From: Desulfobulbaceae bacterium UBA5173
GTDB taxonomy: Bacteria; Desulfobacterota; Desulfobulbia; Desulfobulbales; Desulfobulbaceae
Length of the DNA stretch: 15,976 bases
Assembly: GCA_002413355.1 (NCBI GenBank)
Contig: DHWV01000100.1
Span: 1 to 15,976 of the forward strand
Direction: 5' to 3'
Part shown: piece after piece, positions 1-7,519 of the stretch
Layout of the letters: every line of letters begins with the position of its first letter
Position numbering within the stretch: position 1 is the first letter of the stretch
Translations under genes and position numbers: made by a program
Notes under the pieces: generated by a model
What the model saw: the letters and a program-made list of their open reading frames with translations, nothing else
Told to the model about the DNA's origin: nothing
Databases searched by the model: none

Positions 1-204
1 TCCCATGGGTACAGTATAGTCGTTTTATATTGCTTTAGCTATATAGGAGATGGAGTCAAGTTTATCCGAAAGCGTATCGAATCAGCCTTCAGCGTGATAG
101 CGCAAAGATTTCCAGCGCATATCCATGCTGTCACCTCGCATGGCTTTGAATTGAAGGTTTTTCTTTTTATCTTGGCTTACGGCATTGAAAAAACAATGAT
201 GTAG
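1..204 (+). pseudogene. Truncated 3' end of an IS transposase (DDE type, IS982-like)
   Basis: Frame 1 is open from the window edge and ends at TAG 202-204. The tail reads like the C-terminus of a DDE transposase: IRKRIESAFS followed by HAVTSHGFELK and LFILAYGIEKTMM. The 'RKRIE..FS' block carries the last catalytic Glu in IS982-like families, and the 'HAVT..GFELK..LF..AY' tail is the part I recognise. The roughly 15 residues before IGDGVK do not look like transposase, so the element may be truncated near base 46 rather than merely cut by the window edge. The following bases GTCACAACTTGGGT (205-218) could be the right terminal inverted repeat, but no left end is visible to pair with it. The family assignment is from memory of motifs, not a search. 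Confidence 0.65.
28..45 (+). repeat. Left copy of an 18-bp imperfect direct repeat flanking the transposase remnant
   Basis: TATTGCTTTAGCTATATA matches the copy at 218-235 (TATTGCTTTAATTATATA) at 16 of 18 positions. The two copies bracket the recognisable part of the transposase fragment. It could be a recombination scar or an old target duplication, but it is A+T-rich and could be chance. Confidence 0.4.
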
Positions 205-217
205 GTCACAACTTGGG

Positions 218-235
218 TATTGCTTTAATTATATA
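218..235 (+). repeat. Right copy of the 18-bp imperfect direct repeat
   Basis: TATTGCTTTAATTATATA begins at the last base of the putative IS end (GTCACAACTTGGGT, 205-218). See the partner copy at 28-45. The position, directly after the presumed IS tip, is where a target duplication would lie, although 18 bp is long for a target duplication of this kind of element. Confidence 0.4.
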
Positions 236-342
236 AATCAAAAAAGTTAACCCTCTATCGAAATATGCTACTCCCCCAATGTTCTCTTGGTCAACCTCTA
301 CAATTTTTTCGGGAAACAGCTTGCGTTGACAGCTAAACACTG

Positions 343-363
343 CTGTCGGAAAGACAGTTTTTT
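343..363 (+). terminator. Possible small rho-independent terminator (plus strand)
   Basis: CTGTC-GGAAA-GACAG followed at once by six T residues. The stem is only five base pairs, with three G:C pairs, so it would be weak. It is oriented to stop transcripts coming from the IS remnant towards the 3' end of nuoN, which would protect the nuo operon from antisense reading. A competing pairing ACAGC/GCTGT lies just upstream. On the minus strand there is no T-run, so it does not explain termination of nuo. Confidence 0.35.
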
Positions 364-489
364 CCGCAACGCTTTCCCCGCAGATGCCGATCAATACACT
401 TTCTACTTTTTTCCGCCAGATAACAACGACTCCTCAGATGGAATGGGAGGGGAGGAGGCGTGTTGCTCCATTACATCAGCCAGCCACAG

Positions 490-1902
490 TCAGAATATAC
501 CGCTGATGGACGGCAGAACGCCTGCCAGCAGCATCGCTGCTGTTAGCAGGACAAGGCTGATGAACTGCACGCCGTCCAGCACGAGCGGTTTGTTCTCGGT
601 CTGCGGCTCAATGATGTAGGCTTCCTTCACCAGCAGCAAGTAGTAATAGAGGGAAATGGTCGAGTTGAGGGCAGCAAAGATCACTATCGCGTAATAACCC
701 TGCTTGGCTGCTGAAGCAAAGAGGAAGAACTTGCCCATGAAACCAGCCAGCGGCGGAATGCCTGCCAGCGAGAAGGCGGTCAGCATCAGCACGGCAGCCA
801 GCACGGGGTTGTTTTTGCCCAAGCCTTGCAGGCCGCTGCGCTCTTCCTCGCCGTCACGTCCGATTGCGGCAAGAATAAAGAAGATGGCGTAGTTGGCCGC
901 CGCATAGACAAAGAGATAGAAGATAACCGAGGAGCGGCCAAGCCCTGCGTCGCCCGCCAAGGCCATGATGATGTAGCCAGCCTGAGCGATGGACGAATAG
1001 GCCATGAAGCGGCGCAGCCGTTCCTGCTTGAGTGCGCCGAGGTTGCCCACGGTCATGGTGGCAGCAGCGAGAATCAAAATGACCGGCTGGAGCTGGCTGT
1101 GCAGGGCTGCCAGCGGGCCGTAGAGCAAGGCAAGCAGGAAGGCGACCGCCACCGCCTTGGAAGATACCGAAATAAAGGCCGTCACCGGAGTCGGTGCGCC
1201 GTCATAGACATCGGGTGCCCACATGTGGAAAGGAAAGACGGTCAGCTTGAAGCCGATGGCGGCCAGCACGAAGAGCACGCCTAAGCGGAGCAGCGGCTCG
1301 CTGGGATTGGCGGCGCAGACTTTGGCCAACTCCTCGAAGGTCACGGAGCCAGCCGCGCCGTAGAGGAAGGACATGCCGAAGAGCATCAGGCCGGTGGAAA
1401 TTGCCCCCATCATCATGTACTTGGTCGAGGCTTCCAGCGACAGCGCGTCTTCCTTGTAAAAACCACTGAGGATGTAAAGCGGAATCGCGGATAGTTCCAT
1501 GCCAACAAACAGCATCAGCAGATCAGAGGCCGAAACCACTGCGAACATGCCGCACGTGCAGAGCAGGATGATGGTCAGAAACTCGCTGCGGTGCCGGAGC
1601 GTGCCCCGCTTGTTGCCGCCCGGCGTGAAATACGGCCCGGAGAGCAGCACGGTGAAAAGCGCGGAGAGCACGAAGACCTGCTTGAAGAGCAGCGAGGTGC
1701 CGCTGACAAGATAGCCGCCCGGATACAACACGGTCTGATCATAAGGAAGGCGCAGCAGGACAACAAAGATGGCGCAGAGTCCCAGCCAAGCAAGATGAAA
1801 CGGCACGGTCGAGGTCAGGTTGACTTTGCCCTTGTACAGATCATAGCCCATGATCAGGGCGGCCAGCAGGACAAGCAGGATATCCGGCAAGAGGAGTTTC
1901 AT
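490..1902 (-). CDS. nuoN: NADH-quinone oxidoreductase (complex I) subunit N
   Basis: NuoN is one of three antiporter-like proton-pumping subunits of the complex I membrane arm. The 470-residue, strongly hydrophobic protein has the usual length and about 14 membrane segments. The residues of the proton path are visible: Glu136 in GMELSAIPLY (TM5), Lys219 in GFKLTVFPFHMWAPD (TM7), and Lys249 in ISVSSKA (TM8), which correspond to E133, K217 and K247 of the E. coli protein. Translation starts at ATG 1902, four bases after the nuoM stop, without a clear ribosome binding site, which suggests translational coupling to nuoM. It is the last gene of the operon; downstream there is only the IS remnant region. 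Confidence 0.96.
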   Translation of the reverse strand: MKLLLPDILLVLLAALIMGYDLYKGKVNLTSTVPFHLAWLGLCAIFVVLLRLPYDQTVLYPGGYLVSGTSLLFKQVFVLSALFTVLLSGPYFTPGGNKRGTLRHRSEFLTIILLCTCGMFAVVSASDLLMLFVGMELSAIPLYILSGFYKEDALSLEASTKYMMMGAISTGLMLFGMSFLYGAAGSVTFEELAKVCAANPSEPLLRLGVLFVLAAIGFKLTVFPFHMWAPDVYDGAPTPVTAFISVSSKAVAVAFLLALLYGPLAALHSQLQPVILILAAATMTVGNLGALKQERLRRFMAYSSIAQAGYIIMALAGDAGLGRSSVIFYLFVYAAANYAIFFILAAIGRDGEEERSGLQGLGKNNPVLAAVLMLTAFSLAGIPPLAGFMGKFFLFASAAKQGYYAIVIFAALNSTISLYYYLLLVKEAYIIEPQTENKPLVLDGVQFISLVLLTAAMLLAGVLPSISGIF

Positions 1903-1906
1903 GGGA

Positions 1907-3418
1907 TTAACGCATCAGGTTGTTGTAAATGGGATGCACCGCGCCGTTGACCAGCTCCACAATCCAGCCGGGCAGAATGCCCATCGCAAAGAGACAGAAG
2001 AGCAGAATCGTCACCGGGACTTTTTCGATCAGAGAGGCATCAGTCAGGGTCTTGTAATGGTCAGCAATCGGCCCATTGACCAAGCCGTTCACTGCCCGCA
2101 GGACATACACCGCTGTCACCACGATGGAGAGCACGGCCAGCACGGTGCAGAAGCGGTAGAGCGGAGCCGGATTGGCGAACGCGCCGACAAAGACGTTGGC
2201 CTCAGCGACAAAACCGGACAAACCCGGCAGACCAAGACCTGCCATGCCGACGATCACGTAGGCCACGGAGAGGAAAGGCATCACCTTCATCAGGCCGCCC
2301 ATTTCGCTCACCGTGCGGGTGTGTGTTCTGCCGTAGATCATGCCGATCAGACAGAAGAACAGGGCGGTCATCAGGCCGTGGGAGATCATCTGGAGCACCC
2401 CGCCTTTGATCCCTGCGAAGGTCAGAGCGGTGAAGCCGAAGAGCACCATGCCGCAGTGCGAGACTGAGGAATAGGCGGTGATGTATTTCAGGTCGGTCTG
2501 CTTGATCGCCCCGAACGCCCCGTACAGCACGTTGATCGTAACCAGCACCAAGAAGAAGGACATCCACATGTTGGCTCCTTCCGGCAGCAGATACATGCCG
2601 ATGCGCAGGCAGCCATAGCCGCCGAGCTTCATCAGCACGCCAGCGTGGAGCATGGACACCGCAGTCGGCGCGGAAGCGTGGCCGTCCGGCGACCAAGTGT
2701 GAAAGGGGAAAATCGCGCCCAGCACACCGAAGCCGAGGAAGATGAGCGGGAAGGCCCAGTATTGGAACTTCAGCGGGAATGTGGCCTGCGCCAGCTTCTG
2801 GAGGTCAAAGCTGTTGATGCCGGAGGCGAAGTAAAGCCCCAAGATGCCTGCGAGGATGAAGGCTGAACCGGCCACCAGCATCAGGGTCAGCTTCATGGCC
2901 GAGTATTCCTTCTTGCCCGTGCCCCAGAGGCCGATCAGCAGGTACATCGGCAGCACCGCGATCTCGTAGAAGACAAAGAAAGTGAAGAGGTCGAGGGAGA
3001 CGAACACGCCGTACACACCCGCCACCAGCACGTTGAGGAGGACAAAGAACTCCTTGGCCTGCTTCTCCACGCCCCAGCTCGCCAGCACGCCGCAGAAGAT
3101 GACGATGGCCGTGAGCAGCATCATCAGCACGGAGATCGCATCCACGCCGATGTTGTACTCAATATTCAGCATCGTCAGCCAAGGTGTCTTGGCGGTGAAG
3201 TGGAACTGACTGAGCTTCGCCCCTGCCGCCGCCGGATTGTCCGATGACACGCCAATGAAGGCGATGGTCAGGCCGATCACCAGCAGCAGATTGAGCAGGT
3301 TCCCGGCCAAGGATATCCTCTTGATGCGCCGGTGGTCGGCGCGGTCAACCGGCAGTGAGACCAGTGCAGTAATGAAAGGGACTGCCCAGATCATGGTCAG
3401 CAGAAATGATCCGTTCAT
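1907..3418 (-). CDS. nuoM: NADH-quinone oxidoreductase (complex I) subunit M
   Basis: NuoM is an antiporter-like proton-pumping subunit of the membrane arm, 503 residues and about 14 membrane segments. Conserved blocks are FYEIAVLPMYL (Glu152, TM5), FPFHTWSPDGHASAPTAVS (His240), AGVLMKLGGYG (Lys264, TM8) and GLPGLSGFVAE (Glu406, TM12). The lysine normally found in TM7 just before 'PFHTW' (K234 in E. coli) is replaced by Leu233 in GFGVLGAIFPFH, whereas NuoL and NuoN here keep theirs. Start ATG 3418 has GGAG eight bases upstream. In most operons nuoM follows nuoL directly; here about 1.8 kb of A+T-rich accessory DNA lies between them, so expression must read through that insert or use an unseen internal promoter. 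Confidence 0.96.
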   Translation of the reverse strand: MNGSFLLTMIWAVPFITALVSLPVDRADHRRIKRISLAGNLLNLLLVIGLTIAFIGVSSDNPAAAGAKLSQFHFTAKTPWLTMLNIEYNIGVDAISVLMMLLTAIVIFCGVLASWGVEKQAKEFFVLLNVLVAGVYGVFVSLDLFTFFVFYEIAVLPMYLLIGLWGTGKKEYSAMKLTLMLVAGSAFILAGILGLYFASGINSFDLQKLAQATFPLKFQYWAFPLIFLGFGVLGAIFPFHTWSPDGHASAPTAVSMLHAGVLMKLGGYGCLRIGMYLLPEGANMWMSFFLVLVTINVLYGAFGAIKQTDLKYITAYSSVSHCGMVLFGFTALTFAGIKGGVLQMISHGLMTALFFCLIGMIYGRTHTRTVSEMGGLMKVMPFLSVAYVIVGMAGLGLPGLSGFVAEANVFVGAFANPAPLYRFCTVLAVLSIVVTAVYVLRAVNGLVNGPIADHYKTLTDASLIEKVPVTILLFCLFAMGILPGWIVELVNGAVHPIYNNLMR

Positions 3419-3477
3419 AAAGAAACTCCGTTGCTGGGTTCGCAGGTGCGGCTGAGGTTAACGGCAGTTTTTTTCAT
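3415..3477 (-). CDS. Possible 20-residue leader ORF coupled to nuoM
   Basis: A tiny frame MKKTAVNLSRTCEPSNGVSL ends at TGA 3417-3415, overlapping the nuoM ATG in an ATGA junction. An AGGA lies seven bases before its ATG, inside the end of the doc frame. It may be a translated leader that couples translation into nuoM, a remnant of the ancestral nuoL-nuoM spacer, or chance; nuoM has its own GGAG. No similarity to a known peptide is claimed. Confidence 0.25.
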   Translation of the reverse strand: MKKTAVNLSRTCEPSNGVSL

Positions 3478-3479
3478 TT

Positions 3480-3865
3480 TTATTTCCTGTAACCGGCCTT
3501 ATTTGCCAGCCATGCAATAAATTTTTCATGACTCATCGTGCTGGAGGCAAGATGTAACATTACTTGTTCCTGTTCATCAATGTCTGCGAACAGTTCCATT
3601 CCGTTCCGAATAAGGAATATTTCCATTGCAGCATGTGCGACACGTTTGTTTCCGTCAATAAATGGATGATTATTGACCAAAAAAAACAGAGTATCGCTGC
3701 TTTTTCAACTATCGAAGGATAAAGTTCGATTTCTCCAAAAGTCTGTCTCGGCAAGGCAAGTGCTGATTCCAGCCCACCTTGATTTCTGAAACCATACCTG
3801 CCGCCACTTTCTTTAAGGATGCGGTCATGCAGATACAGAACTTCACTGAGGCGCAAATAACGCAT
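3480..3865 (-). pseudogene. Doc/Fic-family toxin, broken by a frameshift
   Basis: Type II toxin of the death-on-curing (Fic fold) family; the P1 Doc homologue phosphorylates EF-Tu. The N-terminal part starts MRYLRLSEVLYLHDR and reaches EKAAILCFF. The C-terminal part, in another frame, carries the Fic-type motif HPFIDGNKR and ends with AWLANKAGYRK. The frame is lost in a run of eight T (A on the plus strand, 3679-3686). One more T gives AILCFFLVNNHPFIDGNKR and a full protein of about 128 residues, close to the 126 of P1 Doc. ATG 3865 overlaps the antitoxin TGA by one base, so the pair is translationally coupled; a TTG three bases upstream is a less likely start. Either the toxin is inactivated, or slippage restores it, or the base is a sequencing error in a homopolymer. 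Confidence 0.85.
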
Positions 3866-4059
3866 CAACTTAATCGCTTGTACAGCTCTTTATTCTTCTT
3901 GAGAACATAATCTGCTGCCGCAAGAAAATCTTCATCACGTGCGTTTAAAAGATCAGAAACAGCCGCCATGATAAGCTGTTTTGGCAGCAAGCCAAGAGCT
4001 TTTGCTTTTTCTTGCAACGTTGCAAATTGAGATTCATTAAGTTCTATTGAGAGTTCCAT
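3865..4059 (-). CDS. Antitoxin of the Doc-type toxin-antitoxin pair
   Basis: A 64-residue protein starting MELSIELNESQFATLQEKAK. It has an N-terminal strand-and-helix pattern of ribbon-helix-helix type and the tail DEDFLAAADYVLKKNKELYK, which is typical of the small antitoxins encoded directly before Doc toxins. The N-terminus probably binds its own promoter DNA and the C-terminal helix probably blocks the Fic active site; this is known of the family, not shown here. Its TGA overlaps the toxin ATG (TGATG). Upstream is A+T-rich, with TATAGC at about 4064-4069 on the minus strand as a weak -10 candidate and no strong ribosome binding site. It looks intact although the toxin is frameshifted. Confidence 0.85.
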   Translation of the reverse strand: MELSIELNESQFATLQEKAKALGLLPKQLIMAAVSDLLNARDEDFLAAADYVLKKNKELYKRLS

Positions 4060-4139
4060 TTTTGAGCTATAATTCTTTTTGACGCTTTAGCTTCGAGGCA
4101 TTGCATGATGCTCTGCACTGCCGGATGCGGCTAACAGTC

Positions 4140-5249
4140 TCATCTTCCATGTGCCCATCTGTAACGTTCTTGATCTCTGCTGAGAAGATCATCTCGCATA
4201 GCTTTCTGCTGAGATTTTTCTAACCGTTGGAAAATGCTTTTCAGTTCAGAATCAACAGAATCTTTACTGTACCCCCGTTCGACAGCTTTTTCATACCAAG
4301 AATGTCCTAAATTGTATTGCCCGGTTTCCATATACACTGCGCCAATAAGAGTGCATGGTCGAAAATCTTGAGGCGTGTAGTCATGAGCTTGCTTTCCAAG
4401 ACCTAACGCTTCGTCCCACTTCGCCAAATCCCGTTTGACTCCGCCATGCGTTGTGCAAAGTGCTGATTTCAATTTTTGATTCTTTAAACTAGGCACATCA
4501 ATTGTCTTCAAGATAGTTTCCACTGCTCTTGCTTCATCGCATTTGCGATAATGACCGCTTGCGTTAACCGCAAACCACGGATCTTTATTTTTTTCAAATT
4601 CTCCGTGATAAAATTTTGCTTCGTTCTCATGATACTTCCTTCTCAATTCATCAGTGAAATAACTTTCGTAACTATATAAATAGTCCTCGTCAGAATCACA
4701 ATGTTTTGTCGAAAGCCAAACGACCTCTTCATCGGATAACCGTTCTCCCTTATCAACTCGTCGCAAAATGTCCATGAGCTTCGCAAAGTCATCTTGTTCG
4801 ACATAACGAGTTAATCCATATTCCTCTCTTAATCTTGATAGCCTTTCTTTAGCTCTGTTTCTTGGATCATTCTTTAGCTTCGCAAAAAGAGCCTTTTCGT
4901 CTAACTTTTGTTTAACAAACAGTGCCTCTTGTTTAGCAAGCAATGCCTCTTTTCCCAGCTTTTGCCTATCCAGTTCTATTATAGCCGCTTCTTCTATCAC
5001 TCTACGTCGTTCAGATTGCTCTAATTTTGCACTTTTTACAAAGTCAGCATAAGAAATTTCCTTTCGTGCATAACTAAATAGTGCAAAGAAACCTTTCTCT
5101 TGCAAGAACCGCTGAGTCATGCCAGAGAGTTCTCTGCTTAACTCCAATTCTTTAAGTATATTAGAGATACGGCTTCCGGGAATTGAGGCACCAATCAAGT
5201 CATCAATCTTATACTTGATTGCTAAATCTTTATATTTGTCGGAACTCAT
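4140..5249 (-). CDS. Unrecognised coiled-coil and TPR-like protein inserted in the nuo operon
   Basis: I do not recognise a named family. From ATG 5249 the protein has 369 residues; a TTG at 5267 could add six, but ATG follows the GAGG at 5262-5265 and reads MSSDKYKDLAIKYK. Residues 74-145 are highly charged with repeated ALLAKQE / ALFVKQK / ALFAKLK units, so a long helix or coiled coil is likely. Residues about 224-325 contain three TPR-like helical pairs: NASGHYRKCDEARAVETIL, RDLAKWDEALGLGKQAH and LIGAVYMETGQYNLGHSWYE. No signal peptide or membrane segment is seen, so it is probably cytoplasmic. A counted 60-base sample (4621-4680) is 30% G+C against 67% for a nuoL sample (5701-5760), which points to foreign origin. 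It lies 61 bases after nuoL and just before the Doc pair; a scaffold or defence-related role is speculation. Confidence 0.75.
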   Translation of the reverse strand: MSSDKYKDLAIKYKIDDLIGASIPGSRISNILKELELSRELSGMTQRFLQEKGFFALFSYARKEISYADFVKSAKLEQSERRRVIEEAAIIELDRQKLGKEALLAKQEALFVKQKLDEKALFAKLKNDPRNRAKERLSRLREEYGLTRYVEQDDFAKLMDILRRVDKGERLSDEEVVWLSTKHCDSDEDYLYSYESYFTDELRRKYHENEAKFYHGEFEKNKDPWFAVNASGHYRKCDEARAVETILKTIDVPSLKNQKLKSALCTTHGGVKRDLAKWDEALGLGKQAHDYTPQDFRPCTLIGAVYMETGQYNLGHSWYEKAVERGYSKDSVDSELKSIFQRLEKSQQKAMRDDLLSRDQERYRWAHGR

Positions 5250-5310
5250 CGATTTATCATGCCTCAAAACATAGGTGCTGGCGACGACCGCCCATCCAGC
5301 CCGGCCTTAA

Positions 5311-7221
5311 TTACCGCCCCATAAACAGCAGCGCAATCAAACCAAGCACCGTTGCGCCGAGATACAGATGAAGCTGGCCGTTCTGCACCAGCCGCACACC
5401 TTTGCCGCCGACTTGCAGCAGCCAGCCGCAGAGGTTCATCGTGCCGTCAACGACATTGCGGTCAAACCACTTGATTGGCGCGGCGACACAGTTGAAGATG
5501 ATTTTGTGTGTGATGAAGAGATACAGCTCATCAATGTAGAATTTGTTCTGCACAATCGTATGCGCAGGGCCGAACGCCTTTTGCAATGCGGCGGCCTTCT
5601 CCGTCTTGCCTTCGCCATACAGCAGCCACGCGCAGCCGATGCCGGTGAGCGCGGCCAAAGTCGCCAGCCACGGCAGCCAGAACGGATGCGCGAAATGGCC
5701 GGTCTCGCCCAGATGTGGCGGCAGCACCTGCGCGACAAAGGAATGCTCCAGCACACCGGCGAAGATTGTCGGCACAGTCAAAGCGACAATTGGCCACGTC
5801 ATCCACGGGTCTTCATGGACATGATGCAGATGCGAGCGGGCCTCGCCGTGGAAAATCAGGAAGAAAAAGCGGAACATGTAGAACGCGGTCAGGCCGCCGG
5901 TGATCAGGCCGATCAAGAAGGTGAACCAATGGCCGGACTGCAAGGCGGCGAGCAGGATTGCGTCTTTCGACCAGAAGCCGCTCAAGGGGAACACGCCCGC
6001 GATGGCAAGGCAAGCGGCCAACAGCGACCAGTAGGTTTTCGGCATGAGCTGCTTCAGGCCGCCCATCTTCAGAATGTCATTGCTGTGCACCGCATGAATC
6101 ACCGCGCCTGCGCCGAGGAACAACATGCACTTGAAGAAGGCGTGGGTGAAAACGTGGTACATTGCTGCTGAAAAGCCAAGCGGATTGACATCTGCGCCGT
6201 GATGGCCGCCGTCAGCGCAAACCTTGGCCGCGCCGAGTGAAAAGATCATATAACCGAGCTGCGAGAGCGTGGAGAAAGCGAGAATGCGCTTGATGTCCAT
6301 CTGGGTAATGGCGATGACCGCCGCAAACAAGGCGGTGAACGCGCCGACGCACTGGATGACAAAGAGCGTGGTCTCAGAGGCGGCGAAGAGCGGGAACATC
6401 CGCGCGGTCAGATAGACACCGGCGACCACCATTGTCGCGGAATGGATGATCGAGGAAACCGGAGTCGGGCCTTCCATCGCGTCCGGCAGCCAGACATGGA
6501 GCGGGAACATCGCCGACTTGCCCCAGCCGCCGCAAAAAATCAGCAAAGTGCCGAGCGTGAGCACGCCCGCGTTGCTGAGCAGTCTGGCGGTCTCCGGGCT
6601 GTTCAAGGCTTGGAAGCTGAAGGTCTGGCTGTAGAAGGTGACTAAAAGAATGCCCAGCAGGAAGAAGGCATCGGCAAAGCGGGTGACAACAAAGGCTTTC
6701 TTGGAGGCCGCCACTGCCGATGGTTTCTCGTACCAGAAGCCGATCAGCGAATAGGACGACACGCCGACCAGCTCCCAAAAGACAAACATCTGGAGGATGT
6801 TGCCAGACGTGACCAAACCGAGCATGGAGAACGAAAACAGGGCGAGCAGGGCGAAAAAGCGGTTGAACGAGCGGTCGCCTTTCATGTAGCCGACCGAATA
6901 GATGTTCACCAGAAGGGAAATCACCGTGACAACCACCAGCATCATCACCGAAATCGGGTCAAGATACATGCCCAAATTGGCGGTCAGGCCAGGCGCGAAG
7001 TTGAGCCACGCAGCATCATAGGCCAGCAGGGTGTGCTTTGGCTGGGAGAGATAGGCGAGCGTGGTCAGCAGGGCATAGCCAAGCGACAGACTGGACATCG
7101 CAATGGCGAATTTGGCGACAAATTTGTTGTCCGAATTGATATGCCCCAGCCCGATGATTGCAAAGCTGAACAGCGGAAAGAGCAGGATCAGGTAGCTGTG
7201 GAAAAAGATGAAATCAGCCAT
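5311..7221 (-). CDS. nuoL: NADH-quinone oxidoreductase (complex I) subunit L
   Basis: NuoL is the distal antiporter-like pump of the membrane arm, with the long lateral helix that clamps the other subunits. The frame is open further upstream, but ATG 7221 (MADFIFFHSYL) is chosen because GGAGG lies six bases before it and it overlaps the nuoK end by only eight bases. The product is 636 residues. Key residues visible: Glu150 in FVFWELVG, Lys235 in GGWGKSAMFPLHVWLPDA, and His260 in PVSSIIHSATMV, matching E144, K229 and H254 of E. coli. The C-terminal 100 residues (KFYIDELYLFITHKI onward) form the lateral helix and final membrane segment. The next gene downstream is not nuoM but the A+T-rich accessory insertion. 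Confidence 0.97.
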   Translation of the reverse strand: MADFIFFHSYLILLFPLFSFAIIGLGHINSDNKFVAKFAIAMSSLSLGYALLTTLAYLSQPKHTLLAYDAAWLNFAPGLTANLGMYLDPISVMMLVVVTVISLLVNIYSVGYMKGDRSFNRFFALLALFSFSMLGLVTSGNILQMFVFWELVGVSSYSLIGFWYEKPSAVAASKKAFVVTRFADAFFLLGILLVTFYSQTFSFQALNSPETARLLSNAGVLTLGTLLIFCGGWGKSAMFPLHVWLPDAMEGPTPVSSIIHSATMVVAGVYLTARMFPLFAASETTLFVIQCVGAFTALFAAVIAITQMDIKRILAFSTLSQLGYMIFSLGAAKVCADGGHHGADVNPLGFSAAMYHVFTHAFFKCMLFLGAGAVIHAVHSNDILKMGGLKQLMPKTYWSLLAACLAIAGVFPLSGFWSKDAILLAALQSGHWFTFLIGLITGGLTAFYMFRFFFLIFHGEARSHLHHVHEDPWMTWPIVALTVPTIFAGVLEHSFVAQVLPPHLGETGHFAHPFWLPWLATLAALTGIGCAWLLYGEGKTEKAAALQKAFGPAHTIVQNKFYIDELYLFITHKIIFNCVAAPIKWFDRNVVDGTMNLCGWLLQVGGKGVRLVQNGQLHLYLGATVLGLIALLFMGR

Positions 7222-7519
7222 GAAGTTCCTCCAGCCGGTACACATCCAGCCGTTTCTTGCGGCGGTACATGGAAATGATGATGGCCAAGGCCACGGCGAT
7301 CTCGCAGGCGGAAACGGCCATGACAAAGATAGGGAAAACTGCTCCGGCAACCGGATCAGCAGCCCGGAAATGGGCAAAGGCAGCGAAGTTGATGTTTGCT
7401 CCGTTAAGGATGATCTCAACGGAGAGCAGGATGCCGAGCAGGTTACGCCGGGTCAACATGCCGAAGATGCCGATGGCGCAGAGCATCAGCGACAAGGCGA
7501 TGCAATGGGACAGGGTCAT
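7214..7519 (-). CDS. nuoK: NADH-quinone oxidoreductase (complex I) subunit K
   Basis: NuoK is a small three-helix membrane subunit related to MrpC that takes part in proton translocation next to NuoJ. It is 101 residues, the usual length. The conserved membrane glutamates are present: Glu35 in LLSVEIILNGANINF and Glu73 in SACEIAVALAI, equivalent to E36 and E72 of E. coli. The start ATG 7519 overlaps the nuoJ stop in an ATGA junction, and the end overlaps nuoL by eight bases and carries its GGAGG, so nuoJ, K and L are translationally coupled. Confidence 0.96.
   Translation of the reverse strand: MTLSHCIALSLMLCAIGIFGMLTRRNLLGILLSVEIILNGANINFAAFAHFRAADPVAGAVFPIFVMAVSACEIAVALAIIISMYRRKKRLDVYRLEELHG

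Larger units (their letters stand above)
205..489. other. Gene-free stretch between the IS remnant and nuoN
   Basis: About 285 bases without a convincing gene. Short open frames on both strands show no recognisable protein, no good ribosome binding site and no codon pattern like the neighbours. The stretch holds the right copy of the direct repeat, a hairpin plus T-run at 343-363 on the plus strand, and a purine-rich tract near 440-460. I see no clear minus-strand terminator for the nuo operon just after nuoN. Confidence 0.6.

Noticed and set aside
287..619. Plus-strand open frame spanning the gap and the end of nuoN
   Set aside because: Overlaps nuoN in antisense, contains the hairpin/T-run, and its sequence is not protein-like.
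1850..2467. Plus-strand open frame opposite nuoM, rich in His and Gln
   Set aside because: His/Gln richness is what antisense of hydrophobic membrane codons produces; nuoM on the other strand is certain.
5368..6171. Long plus-strand open frame (267 residues) opposite nuoL
   Set aside because: It is antisense to a clear nuoL with all conserved residues, has no recognisable protein features, and reflects the G+C-rich codon pattern of nuoL.
7222..7419. Upstream extension of nuoL in the same frame
   Set aside because: It lies wholly within nuoK and nuoL has ATG 7221 with GGAGG six bases upstream; the extension is not hydrophobic like NuoL starts.
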